Origin: JAVEDQ01 sp963783105 | GTDB lineage: Bacteria > Actinomycetota > Actinomycetes > Frankiales > Frankiaceae | Reading direction: 5' to 3' | DNA length: 64,000 bases | NCBI GenBank assembly: GCA_963783105.1 | Contig: CAWAMI010000001.1 | Span: 186,001 to 250,000 of the forward strand | In this document: positions 1-8,769 of the stretch, one piece after another | Layout of the letters: every line of letters begins with the position of its first letter | Numbering within the stretch: position 1 is the first letter of the stretch | Program-made: the position numbers and the translations under genes | Notes under the pieces: generated by a model | Seen by the model: the letters and a program-made list of their open reading frames with translations, nothing else | Databases searched by the model: none | What the model was told of the DNA's origin: nothing

Positions 1-1739
1 TCGGCGCCGACCTGGTCGGCAAGGTCGAGCAGAACATCCCCGAGGACGACCCCCGCAACGCCGCCACCATCGCCGACAACGTCGGCGACAACGTGGGCGA
101 CTGCGCCGGCATGGCCGCCGACCTGTTCGAGTCCTACGCCGTCACGCTGGTCGCCGCGCTGATCCTCGGCTCGGCCGCCTTCGGCACCAAGGGCCTCATC
201 TTCCCGCTGATCATCCCCGCCATCGGCGTCGTGACCGCCCTCGTCGGCATCCTCGCGACCACGCCCCGGCCGGGTGACCGCAGCGGCCTGACCGCCATCA
301 ACCGCGGCTTCTTCATCTCCGCCGCGGTCTCCGCGGTGCTCGTGGCCATCGCCTGCTTCGTCTACCTGCCGGACTCGTTCTCGCAGTTCGAGGGTGCGGG
401 CGACCCGAACGCCACCGGCGACCCGCGGCTGATCGCGCTCGGCGCGGTGCTCATCGGCCTGGTCCTCGCCGCGGCGATCCAGCTGCTGACCGGCTACTTC
501 ACCGAGACGAACCGTCGCCCGGTGCTCGACATCGCCAAGTCGTCGCTGACCGGCCCCGCCACCACGGTGCTGGCCGGCATCAGCGTCGGCCTCGAGTCGG
601 CCGTCTACTCGGCGGTGCTCATCGGCGCCGGTGTCTACGGCGCCTACCTGCTCGGCTCGACGCTGACGATCTCGCTGTTCTGCGTCGCGCTCGCCGGCAC
701 CGGCCTGCTCACCACGGTCGGCGTCATCGTCTCGATGGACACCTTCGGCCCGGTCAGCGACAACGCCCAGGGCGTGGCCGAGATGAGCGGCGAAGTCGAC
801 GAGGCGGGGGCCCAGGTCCTCACCGACCTCGACGCGGTCGGCAACACCACCAAGGCCATCACCAAGGGCATCGCGATCGCCACGGCGGTCCTCGCCGCGA
901 CGGCGCTGTTCGGGTCGTTCACGGACACGGTCATCGCCGAGGTCGCCAAGGCCGGCGTCGACACCACGGCGGGCACGTTCCCGCAGCGGATCGGGCTGTC
1001 CATCGCGTACCCGGACGCCCTCGTCGGCGTGATCCTCGGCGCCGCGGTGGTCTTCCTGTTCAGCGGCCTGGCGATCAACGCGGTCTCCCGCGCCGCCGGT
1101 CGCGTGGTCTACGAGGTCCGGGAGCAGTTCCGCACCCGGCCCGGGATCATGGAGGGCACCGAGCGGCCCGACTACGGCCGCGTCGTCGACATCTGCACCA
1201 AGGACTCGCTGCGTGAGCTGATCACGCCCGGAACGCTCGCCGTGCTGGCCCCGATCGCGGTCGGCTTCGGCCTCGGCTTCTCGCCGCTCGGCGCCTACCT
1301 CGGTGGCGCCATCGCCGGCGGTGTGCTGATGGCGGTGTTCCTGTCCAACTCCGGTGGGGCCTGGGACAACGCGAAGAAGCTCGTCGAGGACGGCAACTAC
1401 GGCGGCAAGGGCTCCGAGGCCCACACCGCCACGGTCGTCGGCGACACCATCGGTGACCCGTTCAAGGACACCGCCGGACCGGCGATCAACCCGCTGATCA
1501 AGGTGATGAACCTGGTCTCGCTGCTGATCGTCCCGGCGGTCGTGCAGCTGTCCGTCGGCAAGGACGAGAACAAGCCGGTCCGCATCGCGATCGCCCTCGT
1601 GGCGGCCGCCCTGCTGGTCGCGGCGGTCTACATCAGCAAGCGGCGCAGCACCGCGCTGACCGACGCGGGCGGCGACAGCGACTCCGGTGCGCCGGTCGCG
1701 GGCGGCGGCAACGCCAGCGCCCAGCGCGTCACCGTCTGA
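1..1739 (+). CDS. hppA: Membrane-bound proton-translocating pyrophosphatase (C-terminal part)
   Basis: Integral membrane enzyme that hydrolyses pyrophosphate and pumps protons. The 5' end lies outside the window; the frame is open from base 3. The first visible residues include GADLVGKVE and the DNVGDNVGD aspartate cluster that binds Mg-PPi, and DTIGDPFKDTAGP forms the second catalytic cluster near the C-terminus. Repeated hydrophobic segments agree with the multi-span fold. The motif NTTKA carries Lys at the position that, in the family, marks potassium-independent proton pumps. The C-terminus ends in a Gly/Ser/Ala-rich tail after the last helix. A strong terminator follows, so the gene ends its own transcription unit. 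A soluble pyrophosphatase lies about 14 kb downstream. Confidence 0.97.
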   Translation, partial: GADLVGKVEQNIPEDDPRNAATIADNVGDNVGDCAGMAADLFESYAVTLVAALILGSAAFGTKGLIFPLIIPAIGVVTALVGILATTPRPGDRSGLTAINRGFFISAAVSAVLVAIACFVYLPDSFSQFEGAGDPNATGDPRLIALGAVLIGLVLAAAIQLLTGYFTETNRRPVLDIAKSSLTGPATTVLAGISVGLESAVYSAVLIGAGVYGAYLLGSTLTISLFCVALAGTGLLTTVGVIVSMDTFGPVSDNAQGVAEMSGEVDEAGAQVLTDLDAVGNTTKAITKGIAIATAVLAATALFGSFTDTVIAEVAKAGVDTTAGTFPQRIGLSIAYPDALVGVILGAAVVFLFSGLAINAVSRAAGRVVYEVREQFRTRPGIMEGTERPDYGRVVDICTKDSLRELITPGTLAVLAPIAVGFGLGFSPLGAYLGGAIAGGVLMAVFLSNSGGAWDNAKKLVEDGNYGGKGSEAHTATVVGDTIGDPFKDTAGPAINPLIKVMNLVSLLIVPAVVQLSVGKDENKPVRIAIALVAAALLVAAVYISKRRSTALTDAGGDSDSGAPVAGGGNASAQRVTV

Positions 1740-1754
1740 CCCACAGCAGTCCCC

Positions 1755-1789
1755 GGAGGGGGCCGTCCCGCACCGGGACGGCCCCCTCC
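1755..1789 (+). terminator. Intrinsic-type hairpin terminator after hppA
   Basis: A perfect 16-bp stem (1755-1770 with 1774-1789) closes a 3-nt loop 15 nt after the hppA stop. There is no clear U-run, as is common in actinomycetes. Seen directly in the sequence. Confidence 0.85.
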
Positions 1790-2054
1790 GTCGTGCGCCC
1801 CCGCCCGCCCTGACGCCCCGACCCGCCCCGACACCCCGACCCGCCCCGGCACCAGGTCGCATGATCACCAGCAACGTGGAAGATCCACACGCCGCCGACC
1901 GATGACCGCCCGGCGGGGTGTCGACCTTCTTCGTTGCTCACGATCTTGGTGGAGGCCCGGCGCGTCGGCGGGCCAGCAGGGTCGGCGGGGGACGTGTGGC
2001 GGATCTGGCAGGCTGCGGCGGCCGGGCTCGTCGCGGGTCTGGCAGGCTGCGGTC
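1790..2054. other. Intergenic region with short direct repeats
   Basis: I see no convincing gene here. There is an 18-bp tandem repeat (1816-1833 and 1834-1851, two differences) made of C-rich triplet-like sequence, and a 15-bp direct repeat (2004-2018 and 2038-2052) just before the OsmC-like gene. Two 7-bp inverted arms (1870-1876 and 1932-1938) could form a long-range hairpin. All look like degenerate intergenic sequence. Confidence 0.5.
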
Positions 2055-2591
2055 GTGGACGCCGCTCCGGACGCCTCCCCCCGGGTGCACACCTACGCCT
2101 GCAGCGTGGTCTGGTCCGGGAACACCTCGGTCGGCTACGACGACTACGACCGCCGGCACGCGGGTCGGTTCAGCACAACGGGCGGGACGCCGACGGACGG
2201 CCTCGTCGTCCCGCTGTCCGGCGACGCCGCGTTCGGCGGGGACGCCGCGCTGCCCAACCCGGAGCAGCTGCTGGTGCTCGCGGCCGCGTCCTGCCAGCTG
2301 CTGTCCTTCCTCGCGGTGGCCGCCCGGGCCCGCGTCGAGGTGCTCTCCTACTCGGACGACGGGCTCGGCGAGATGCCCGACGTCCGCGGTCCGACGGGGC
2401 TCGCCGTCGTCCACCTCCGGCCGGAGATCACACTCGCCGATCGGCTGACCACCGGCCGAGAGCTGACCGAGGACCGGGTCCGGCACCTCTGCGAGGTGGC
2501 GCACCGGGAGTGCTACGTCGCGAACAGTCTGCGCACCGAGGTCGTGGTGGAGCCCCGGATCACGCTCGTCGGGGATACCTTTCGCCGATGA
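2055..2591 (+). CDS. OsmC/Ohr-family peroxiredoxin-like protein
   Basis: Likely thiol-dependent peroxidase of the OsmC family, reducing organic hydroperoxides in the cytoplasm. Two conserved cysteines are visible in the expected contexts: AAASCQLLS on the central helix and AHRECYVANSL near the C-terminus. Start choice is uncertain: GTG 2055 is given, GTG 2085 (protein beginning MHTYACS) is also plausible, and longer forms run into low-complexity sequence. The predicted length of about 170 residues is slightly above the family norm. The stop overlaps the next ATG in an ATGA junction, so the two genes are probably translationally coupled. Confidence 0.85.
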   Translation: MDAAPDASPRVHTYACSVVWSGNTSVGYDDYDRRHAGRFSTTGGTPTDGLVVPLSGDAAFGGDAALPNPEQLLVLAAASCQLLSFLAVAARARVEVLSYSDDGLGEMPDVRGPTGLAVVHLRPEITLADRLTTGRELTEDRVRHLCEVAHRECYVANSLRTEVVVEPRITLVGDTFRR

Positions 2592-3418
2592 CCCGCCCTG
2601 CGTCCGCCGCGCGGGGGCCGGCTGCGGCTCCTTCGGGACCGGCTCCTCCGGGACCGGCTCGCCAGCTGTCCCTGCTGGCCGCCGGCCTCGCGCCGCCGCG
2701 CGTCGAGGACCTCGAGGGCCTGCTCTGCGGGACCGGGCACGTCGTCCGGGGGCCGGGGAGCGAGCCCGACGCGGCACGCATCTCGGTGCTCGTCGACGAG
2801 CCGTGGCGGGTGCAGGCGCTGGAGGCCCGCCTGGACGAACTCGGCCTGCTGGACCCCTCCCAACCGTCGCCCACGCCGTCGCGACCCGACGCCGTCTCGG
2901 TGCGCACCCGCTTCGACGCCCGGCTGCTCCCCATCGCCCGGCGATGGACCCGGGGCGCGACGCCCGTCGCGCCGGTCCCCGTCTCCCTCGACGGACCGGC
3001 CCTGTGGTGGTGGGCCGTCGCCGCCGGCACGGTCGAGCAGGGCGGCGCGGCGAAGACGGGCGCCTACCGCCTGCGGATGGCGCCGAGCGCCCCCGAACGC
3101 TGGGCCGCGGTCGGTGCCGCGCTCGCCGAGGCCGGCGTTCCGGGCATCTTCCTCGGACCACGCGCCGACGGCCCGGCGTACCGTCTGGTCGGGGTCCGCC
3201 GATTGGCCCGACTCGTCGACCTCGTGGGGGAAGCTCCGGCCGGGGCACCATCGGGTGCCTGGCCGTCGGGGAGCCTCGCAGCCGCACGGTCGGGTCCCGT
3301 CCGGGCCTCCCGGATCCCGGAACCGACGAGGAAGCCGGAGCCGACCGCCGCCACCACCGACCGATCCGCCAGCCGGCCAGCACCATCAGGCCAGACAGCG
3401 CTAGAAACCGACAGTTAG
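2588..3418 (+). CDS. Conserved hypothetical protein upstream of topA
   Basis: I do not recognise a function. The protein has about 276 residues, with a Pro/Ala-rich N-terminus, a central part with several Trp residues (ALWWWAVAAG) and a C-terminal third of low complexity. GC-rich third positions and the ATGA overlap with the OsmC-like gene support real coding. From memory the M. tuberculosis gene next to topA (Rv3647c) is also an uncharacterised protein in this position, so it may be the orthologue. It ends 10 nt before the topA start, which suggests co-transcription with topA. Confidence 0.7.
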   Translation: MTRPASAARGPAAAPSGPAPPGPARQLSLLAAGLAPPRVEDLEGLLCGTGHVVRGPGSEPDAARISVLVDEPWRVQALEARLDELGLLDPSQPSPTPSRPDAVSVRTRFDARLLPIARRWTRGATPVAPVPVSLDGPALWWWAVAAGTVEQGGAAKTGAYRLRMAPSAPERWAAVGAALAEAGVPGIFLGPRADGPAYRLVGVRRLARLVDLVGEAPAGAPSGAWPSGSLAAARSGPVRASRIPEPTRKPEPTAATTDRSASRPAPSGQTALETDS

Positions 3419-3428
3419 GGAGACGCCG

Positions 3429-6305
3429 TTGCCGCCGCGCGCGAAGACGGCCCGCAGCACCGCCGCTGCGGGTCCGGACGAGGCCGTTCTGTCCGCCAAC
3501 GGTGGACGGCGCCTCGTCATCGTCGAGTCGCCGGCGAAGGCGCGCACCATCGCCGGGTACCTCGGCAGCGGCTGGACGGTGGAGTCCTCCATCGGACACA
3601 TCCGGGACCTGCCGCGCAACGCGGCCGACGTCCCGCCGGCCTACAAGGGCAAGCCCTGGGCACGCCTCGGCGTCGACGTCGAGAACTCCTTCGAGCCGCT
3701 CTACATCGTCACGGCGGACAAGAAGGCCCAGGTCACCAAGCTCAAGGGGCTGTTGAAGGAAGCCGACGAGCTCTACCTCGCGACGGATGAGGACCGCGAG
3801 GGCGAGGCCATCGCCTGGCACCTGCTGCAGACGCTGAAGCCGAAGGTCCCGGTCCGCCGGATGGTGTTCCACGAGATCACCCCGCAGGCGATCCGCAACG
3901 CGGTCCAGAACCCTCGCGAGATCGACGAGGCGCTGGTCAACGCCCAGGAGACCCGGCGCATCCTGGACCGGCTGTACGGCTACGAGGTCAGCCCCGTCCT
4001 CTGGAAGAAGGTCATGCCGCGTCTGTCGGCGGGCCGCGTGCAGAGCGTCGCGACCCGCATCCTGGTCGAGCGCGAGCGGGCCAGGATGCGCTTCCGCAGC
4101 GCCGGCTACTGGGACATCGAGGGCGTCTTCGCGGCGACCGACGCGAGCGGCGGGACGTCCGAGACGACCGACCGCGACCAGCCGCTGCCGGCGACGCTGG
4201 TGTCGGTGGACGACCGCCGCATCGCCAGCGGTCGCGACTTCGACGAATCGGGCACGCTCAAGCCCGAGGTCGCGGGCTCGAACGGGTCGGCGGCCGTGCT
4301 GCACCTCGACGAGGCCGCCGCCCGCGGCCTGACCGAGCGGCTGGCGAACGCCCGCTTCGCGGTGCGCTCGGTGGAGGAGCGGCCGTACCGGCGCTCCCCC
4401 TACGCCCCGTTCATGACGTCCACGCTGCAGCAGGAGGCGGGCCGCAAGCTCCGCTTCTCGAGCGCCCGGACGATGCAGATCGCCCAGCGGCTGTACGAGA
4501 ACGGCTACATCACCTACATGCGCACCGACTCGATCGCGCTGTCGGAGACCGCCGTCGCCGCCGCACGGAGCCAGGCCGCCCAGCTCTACGGGGCGGACTA
4601 CGTGCCGGACAAGCCGCGCAGCTACAGCCGGAAGGTCAAGAACGCGCAGGAGGCCCACGAGGCCATCCGACCGGCCGGCGACACCTTCCGCACCCCCGGC
4701 CAGGTGGCCGGGCAGCTGAACAGCGACGAATTCCGGCTCTACGAGCTCATCTGGCAGCGGACGGTGGCGAGCCAGATGGCCGACGCCACCGGGACGAGCG
4801 CCACGATCCGCCTCGGCGCCACGAGCAGCAGCGGCGAGGACGCCGTGTTCAGTGCCAGCGGCAAGGTGATCACCTTCCCCGGCTTCCTGCGCGCCTACGT
4901 CGAGGGCAGCGACGACCCGGACGCCGAGCTCGAGGACCGCGAGCGGCGTCTGCCACCGGTCCGCGAGGGCGACCGGCTCGACGTCCGGTCGCTCGATCCC
5001 CGGGGGCACAGCACCTCGCCGCCGGCCCGCTACACCGAGGCGAGCCTGGTCAAGACGCTCGAGGAACTCGGCATCGGACGGCCCAGCACCTACGCGAGCA
5101 TCCTGTCGACCATCCAGGACCGGGGCTACGCGTGGAAGAAGGGGTCGGCGCTGATCCCGACCTGGCTCGCGTTCGCCGTCGTCGGCCTGCTCGAGGGCCA
5201 CTTCGCCCGGCTCGTCGACTACCGCTTCACCAGCAGCGTCGAGGACGACCTCGACGAGATCGCCGGCGGCCGGCGGGGCAGCAACGACTGGCTGACGCGG
5301 TTCTACTTCGGCAGCGACCAGGGCCACGAGGACGGGGTGGCGCGCTCCGGGGGGCTGCGCCGCATGGTCTCCGAGCGGCTGGCGGACATCGACGCCCGTG
5401 AGGTCAACTCGCTGTCGGTCGCCCGGCTGACCAACACGCCGCTCGACGACGGCCCGGACCCTGTCGTCCGCATCGGGCGGTACGGCCCCTACGTCGAGGC
5501 CGGCGACCAGCGGGCGAGCCTGCCCGAGGACCTGCCGCCGGACGAGCTCAGCGTGGAGAAGGCTCGCGAGCTGCTCGCCGCGCCGTCGGAGGACCGGGTG
5601 CTCGGCAGCGACCCGGAGACCGGCGCCGAGATCACGCTGAAGAACGGGCGCTTCGGCCCGTACGTGCAGCGAGGACCCGCCGAGGACGCCCAGCGGGCCA
5701 GCGTCTTCCGCAGCATGGACCCGCAGTCGGTGACGCTCGAGGACGCGCTCCAGCTGCTGACCCTGCCCCGCACACTGGGGACCGCGCCCGACGGCGAGGA
5801 GATCACCGCGCAGAACGGGCGGTACGGGCCCTTCATCCGCAAGGGGTCGGACTCGCGCTCCCTCGAGACCGAGGAGCAGCTGTTCACGGTCACGCTCGAC
5901 GACGCCCTCGCGCTGCTGGCGCAGCCGAAGAAGCGCGGGCGCGGGGCGGCGCGGGCGGCGGCACCGCCGCTGCGCGAGCTGGGCAACGATCCCGCCTCCG
6001 GGCAGCCGATGGTGGTCAAGGAGGGCCGGTTCGGGCCGTACGTCACCGACGGTGAGACCAACGCGAGCCTGCGCAAGGGTGACAGCGTCGAGGAGATCAC
6101 CGCCGAGCGCGGGGCGGAGCTGTTGGCCGAGCGTCGCGCCCGGGGTCCGGCCAAGAAGGCGGCCCGGAAGGCACCCGCGAAGAAGGCGGCCCCGGCGAAG
6201 AAGGCCGCCACGAAGACCACGGCCGCGAAGAAGACGGCGGCCAAGAAGACGGCGGCCAAAAAGACGGCGACGAAGAAGGCGACGAAGCGGACCGGCGGCA
6301 GCTGA
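3429..6305 (+). CDS. topA: DNA topoisomerase I
   Basis: Type IA topoisomerase relaxing negatively supercoiled DNA. The Toprim domain starts at about residue 28 (LVIVESPAKA), with TDEDREGEA at 119-127 carrying the metal-binding acidic residues. The catalytic tyrosine is Tyr363 in ITYMRTDS. Past residue 640 there are repeated C-terminal domains, each marked by a GRYGPY/GRFGPY motif, instead of zinc fingers, as is usual in actinobacteria. The last 50 residues are a Lys/Ala-rich tail of AKK repeats that probably binds DNA. The start is TTG 3429, preceded by GGGAGA. Length (958 aa) is normal for actinobacteria. Confidence 0.97.
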   Translation: MPPRAKTARSTAAAGPDEAVLSANGGRRLVIVESPAKARTIAGYLGSGWTVESSIGHIRDLPRNAADVPPAYKGKPWARLGVDVENSFEPLYIVTADKKAQVTKLKGLLKEADELYLATDEDREGEAIAWHLLQTLKPKVPVRRMVFHEITPQAIRNAVQNPREIDEALVNAQETRRILDRLYGYEVSPVLWKKVMPRLSAGRVQSVATRILVERERARMRFRSAGYWDIEGVFAATDASGGTSETTDRDQPLPATLVSVDDRRIASGRDFDESGTLKPEVAGSNGSAAVLHLDEAAARGLTERLANARFAVRSVEERPYRRSPYAPFMTSTLQQEAGRKLRFSSARTMQIAQRLYENGYITYMRTDSIALSETAVAAARSQAAQLYGADYVPDKPRSYSRKVKNAQEAHEAIRPAGDTFRTPGQVAGQLNSDEFRLYELIWQRTVASQMADATGTSATIRLGATSSSGEDAVFSASGKVITFPGFLRAYVEGSDDPDAELEDRERRLPPVREGDRLDVRSLDPRGHSTSPPARYTEASLVKTLEELGIGRPSTYASILSTIQDRGYAWKKGSALIPTWLAFAVVGLLEGHFARLVDYRFTSSVEDDLDEIAGGRRGSNDWLTRFYFGSDQGHEDGVARSGGLRRMVSERLADIDAREVNSLSVARLTNTPLDDGPDPVVRIGRYGPYVEAGDQRASLPEDLPPDELSVEKARELLAAPSEDRVLGSDPETGAEITLKNGRFGPYVQRGPAEDAQRASVFRSMDPQSVTLEDALQLLTLPRTLGTAPDGEEITAQNGRYGPFIRKGSDSRSLETEEQLFTVTLDDALALLAQPKKRGRGAARAAAPPLRELGNDPASGQPMVVKEGRFGPYVTDGETNASLRKGDSVEEITAERGAELLAERRARGPAKKAARKAPAKKAAPAKKAATKTTAAKKTAAKKTAAKKTATKKATKRTGGS

Positions 6306-6473
6306 CCTCGGCCACGCCGCATGATCAACGCTGCCCGGAACGCCGAACTCACCCCGACGAACCGGACAGCCGACCACTCCCGGCAGCACACGACCCGCCG
6401 TCGCACGCCCCGCCCATGGCCCGCACCCCGCCCGAGGCATCCCCAGCTCCGGGCGAACCGGGACGGACGCGCC

Positions 6474-6479
6474 TAGCAT
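6474..6479 (+). promoter_or_regulatory. Putative -10 element upstream of the MFS-Tmk fusion
   Basis: TAGCAT fits the actinobacterial TAnnnT consensus. It overlaps the most upstream ATG (6478) of the following reading frame, which argues that transcription starts near 6486 and translation starts further downstream. Prediction by eye only. Confidence 0.4.
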
Positions 6480-8769
6480 GGTCCCGCACGGCTCGCGGGA
6501 CATCGCCCGAGCGCAGGCGCAGGTCGCGGACGAGGAGGAGGACGGCATCGCCAGCTTGAGCCCGCCGGGGGCCGGCGGCGCAGCGCAGCCGGACGACGAC
6601 GGCCTCGGCGACCCGGTCACCCCGACGACCGCCGCCGGCGGCGGCGAGATGCCGGTCAGCGACGTCCGGGCCGTGCTGCGCATCCCCGCGTTCCGCCGGC
6701 TGTGGATCGCCCTCAGCTTCTCCAGCCTCGGCGACTGGCTCGGCCTGCTGGCCACCACCGCGCTGGCCCAGGAGCTGAACACCGGCTACTCGGCCAAGGC
6801 CTACGCGATCGGCGCGGTGCTCGGGGTCCGGCTGGTCCCCTCGCTGCTGTTCGGCCCGCTGGCGGGGGCACTGGCGGACCGGCTGAACCGGCGGGTGACG
6901 ATGGTCGTCTGCGACGTCATCCGGTGCGGCCTGTTCGCCTCGATCCCCTTCGTCGGCAGCGTCTGGTGGCTGCTGATCGCGTCGTTCCTCATCGAGTGCG
7001 CCAGCCTGCTCTGGATCCCGGCCAAGGAGGCCAGCGTCCCGAACCTGGTCCCGCGGGACCGGCTCGAGGCGGCCAACCAGCTCAGCCTGTTCAGCACCTA
7101 CGGCTCCGCCGCCCCCGCGGCGGGACTGTTCGCCCTGCTGTCGACGGTGTCCACGCCGCTGGGCGACGCCATCCCGTTCTTCGAGAACCGGTCGACCGCC
7201 CTCGCCCTGTTCGTCAACGCCGGCACCTTCCTGATCTCGGCGGCGACCGTGGCGTCGCTGTCGAGCATCGGTCGGGCCCGGCGGACGTCCGACGACGACG
7301 AGCAGCCGGGCGTCCTGCGCTCGATCCGGGAGGGATTCTCCTACGTCCGCCACGACCCGCTGGTGCGGGGGTTGGTGGTGGGCATCCTCGGCGGCTTCGC
7401 GGGCGCGGGGACGACGATCTCCGTCGGCCGGCTCTACGTCGATCTGCTCGGCGGCGGCGACGCGGCCTACGGCATGCTGTTCGGCGCCGTCTTCCTGGGC
7501 CTGGCGGCCGGCATCGCCGGCGGACCTCGTCTGCTCGGCGGCTACAGCCGCCGGCGACTGTTCGGCATCTCGGTGACCATCGGCGGCATCGCGCTCTCCC
7601 TCGTCGCCATCTCCCCCAACCTCGTCCTGTCGCTGTTGGTCGTGATCTTCGTCGGCTCCTTCGCCGGCATCGCCTGGGTCACCGGGCTGACGCTGCTCGG
7701 TCGCGAGGTCTCCGACGAGCTGCGCGGCCGCACGTTCGCGCTGGTCCAGTCCCTGGTCCGGCTCGAGTTGCTGTTCGTGCTGGCGGCCGCGCCGTTCCTC
7801 GTCGGCCTCATCGGGGACCACTCGATCGAGATCGGCAAGGTCGAGATCCGTACGGACGGGGTGACCCTCGTCCTGCTCGCGGGCGGCCTGATCGCCGTCG
7901 CCGTCGGACTGCTGTCCTACCGGCAGATGGACGACAGGCCCGGCGTCGCGGTGCTGCCCGAGATCTGGACGGCCCTGCGCGGCGGCTACCTGCGGCCGGC
8001 CGTCCCGCCGCATGCGGGCCGCTTCATCGCCCTGGAGGGCGGCGAGGGCGCCGGCAAGTCCACCCAGGCCGAGCGGCTCGCGACCGCCCTGCGCGAGCGC
8101 GGCTTCGAGGTGCTGGTCACCCGGGAGCCCGGCGACACCGCCCTCGGCGCCCAGCTGCGTCGGCTGCTGCTCGACCCCGCCATCGAGCTGGCCGACCGGA
8201 CCGAGGCGCTGCTCTACGCCGCCGACCGCGCCGAGCACGTCGCCCGTGTCGTCCGGCCGGCGCTGGAGCGCGGCGTCATCGTCATCACCGACCGCTACGT
8301 GGACTCCTCCATCGCCTACCAGGGCTACGGCCGGGGGCTGGAGCCGGAGACGATCAGCCGGCTCTCGCGCTGGGCCACCTCGGAGCTGCTCCCGGACCTG
8401 ACCGTGCTGCTCGACCTTCCGGTCGAGGAGGGGATGGCGCGTGCCCGGGCCCGTGGCCGCGCCTCCGGCGCCGAGACGGACCGTCTCGAGGGGGAGGCCC
8501 GCGAGTTCCACGAGCGCATCCGGCAGGGCTTCCTGAAGCTGGTCGCCTCGGACTCGCCGCGCTACGCGTTGGTCAACGCCGCCCGCGGGACGGACGAGGT
8601 GGCGGCCGACGTCCTGGACGCGGTGCAGCGGAGCCTGCCCTCGGAGACTCCGCCGCCCTCGGAGACCCCGCCGTCCAGCGAGACCCCGTCGCCCGGGTCG
8701 ACGGACGCGAACGAGGAGTCCGGGTCCGAGCCGGCACCCGCGCCGGCGCAGCCGGGGGTCTCGGCGTGA
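6478..8769 (+). CDS. tmk: Fused MFS transporter and thymidylate kinase
   Basis: The N-terminal part (to about residue 485) is a Major Facilitator membrane protein with about 12 hydrophobic segments; the substrate is unknown. The C-terminal part (about 510-735) is a complete dTMP kinase making dTDP. It shows the P-loop GEGAGKS at 522-528, the TREPGDT motif and DRYVDSSIAYQG. A tail with SETP-like repeats follows. This fusion is known in actinobacteria. Start is uncertain: ATG 6478 sits inside a probable -10 box; TTG 6556 after a GAGGAGGAGGA stretch, or ATG 6649, are likelier. The stop overlaps the holB start in a GTGA junction, coupling nucleotide supply with replication. Confidence 0.93.
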   Translation: MVPHGSRDIARAQAQVADEEEDGIASLSPPGAGGAAQPDDDGLGDPVTPTTAAGGGEMPVSDVRAVLRIPAFRRLWIALSFSSLGDWLGLLATTALAQELNTGYSAKAYAIGAVLGVRLVPSLLFGPLAGALADRLNRRVTMVVCDVIRCGLFASIPFVGSVWWLLIASFLIECASLLWIPAKEASVPNLVPRDRLEAANQLSLFSTYGSAAPAAGLFALLSTVSTPLGDAIPFFENRSTALALFVNAGTFLISAATVASLSSIGRARRTSDDDEQPGVLRSIREGFSYVRHDPLVRGLVVGILGGFAGAGTTISVGRLYVDLLGGGDAAYGMLFGAVFLGLAAGIAGGPRLLGGYSRRRLFGISVTIGGIALSLVAISPNLVLSLLVVIFVGSFAGIAWVTGLTLLGREVSDELRGRTFALVQSLVRLELLFVLAAAPFLVGLIGDHSIEIGKVEIRTDGVTLVLLAGGLIAVAVGLLSYRQMDDRPGVAVLPEIWTALRGGYLRPAVPPHAGRFIALEGGEGAGKSTQAERLATALRERGFEVLVTREPGDTALGAQLRRLLLDPAIELADRTEALLYAADRAEHVARVVRPALERGVIVITDRYVDSSIAYQGYGRGLEPETISRLSRWATSELLPDLTVLLDLPVEEGMARARARGRASGAETDRLEGEAREFHERIRQGFLKLVASDSPRYALVNAARGTDEVAADVLDAVQRSLPSETPPPSETPPSSETPSPGSTDANEESGSEPAPAPAQPGVSA

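Noticed and set aside
6140..6305. Lys/Ala repeats at the topA end as a separate repeat element or mobile insert
   Set aside because: They are in frame and typical of actinobacterial topoisomerase I C-terminal tails.
1938..6782. Very long open frame (about 1600 codons) on the minus strand opposite topA
   Set aside because: It lies antisense to clear genes (OsmC-like, topA, MFS-Tmk). Its translation is Arg, Gly and Pro-rich with no family motifs, an effect of GC-rich third positions.
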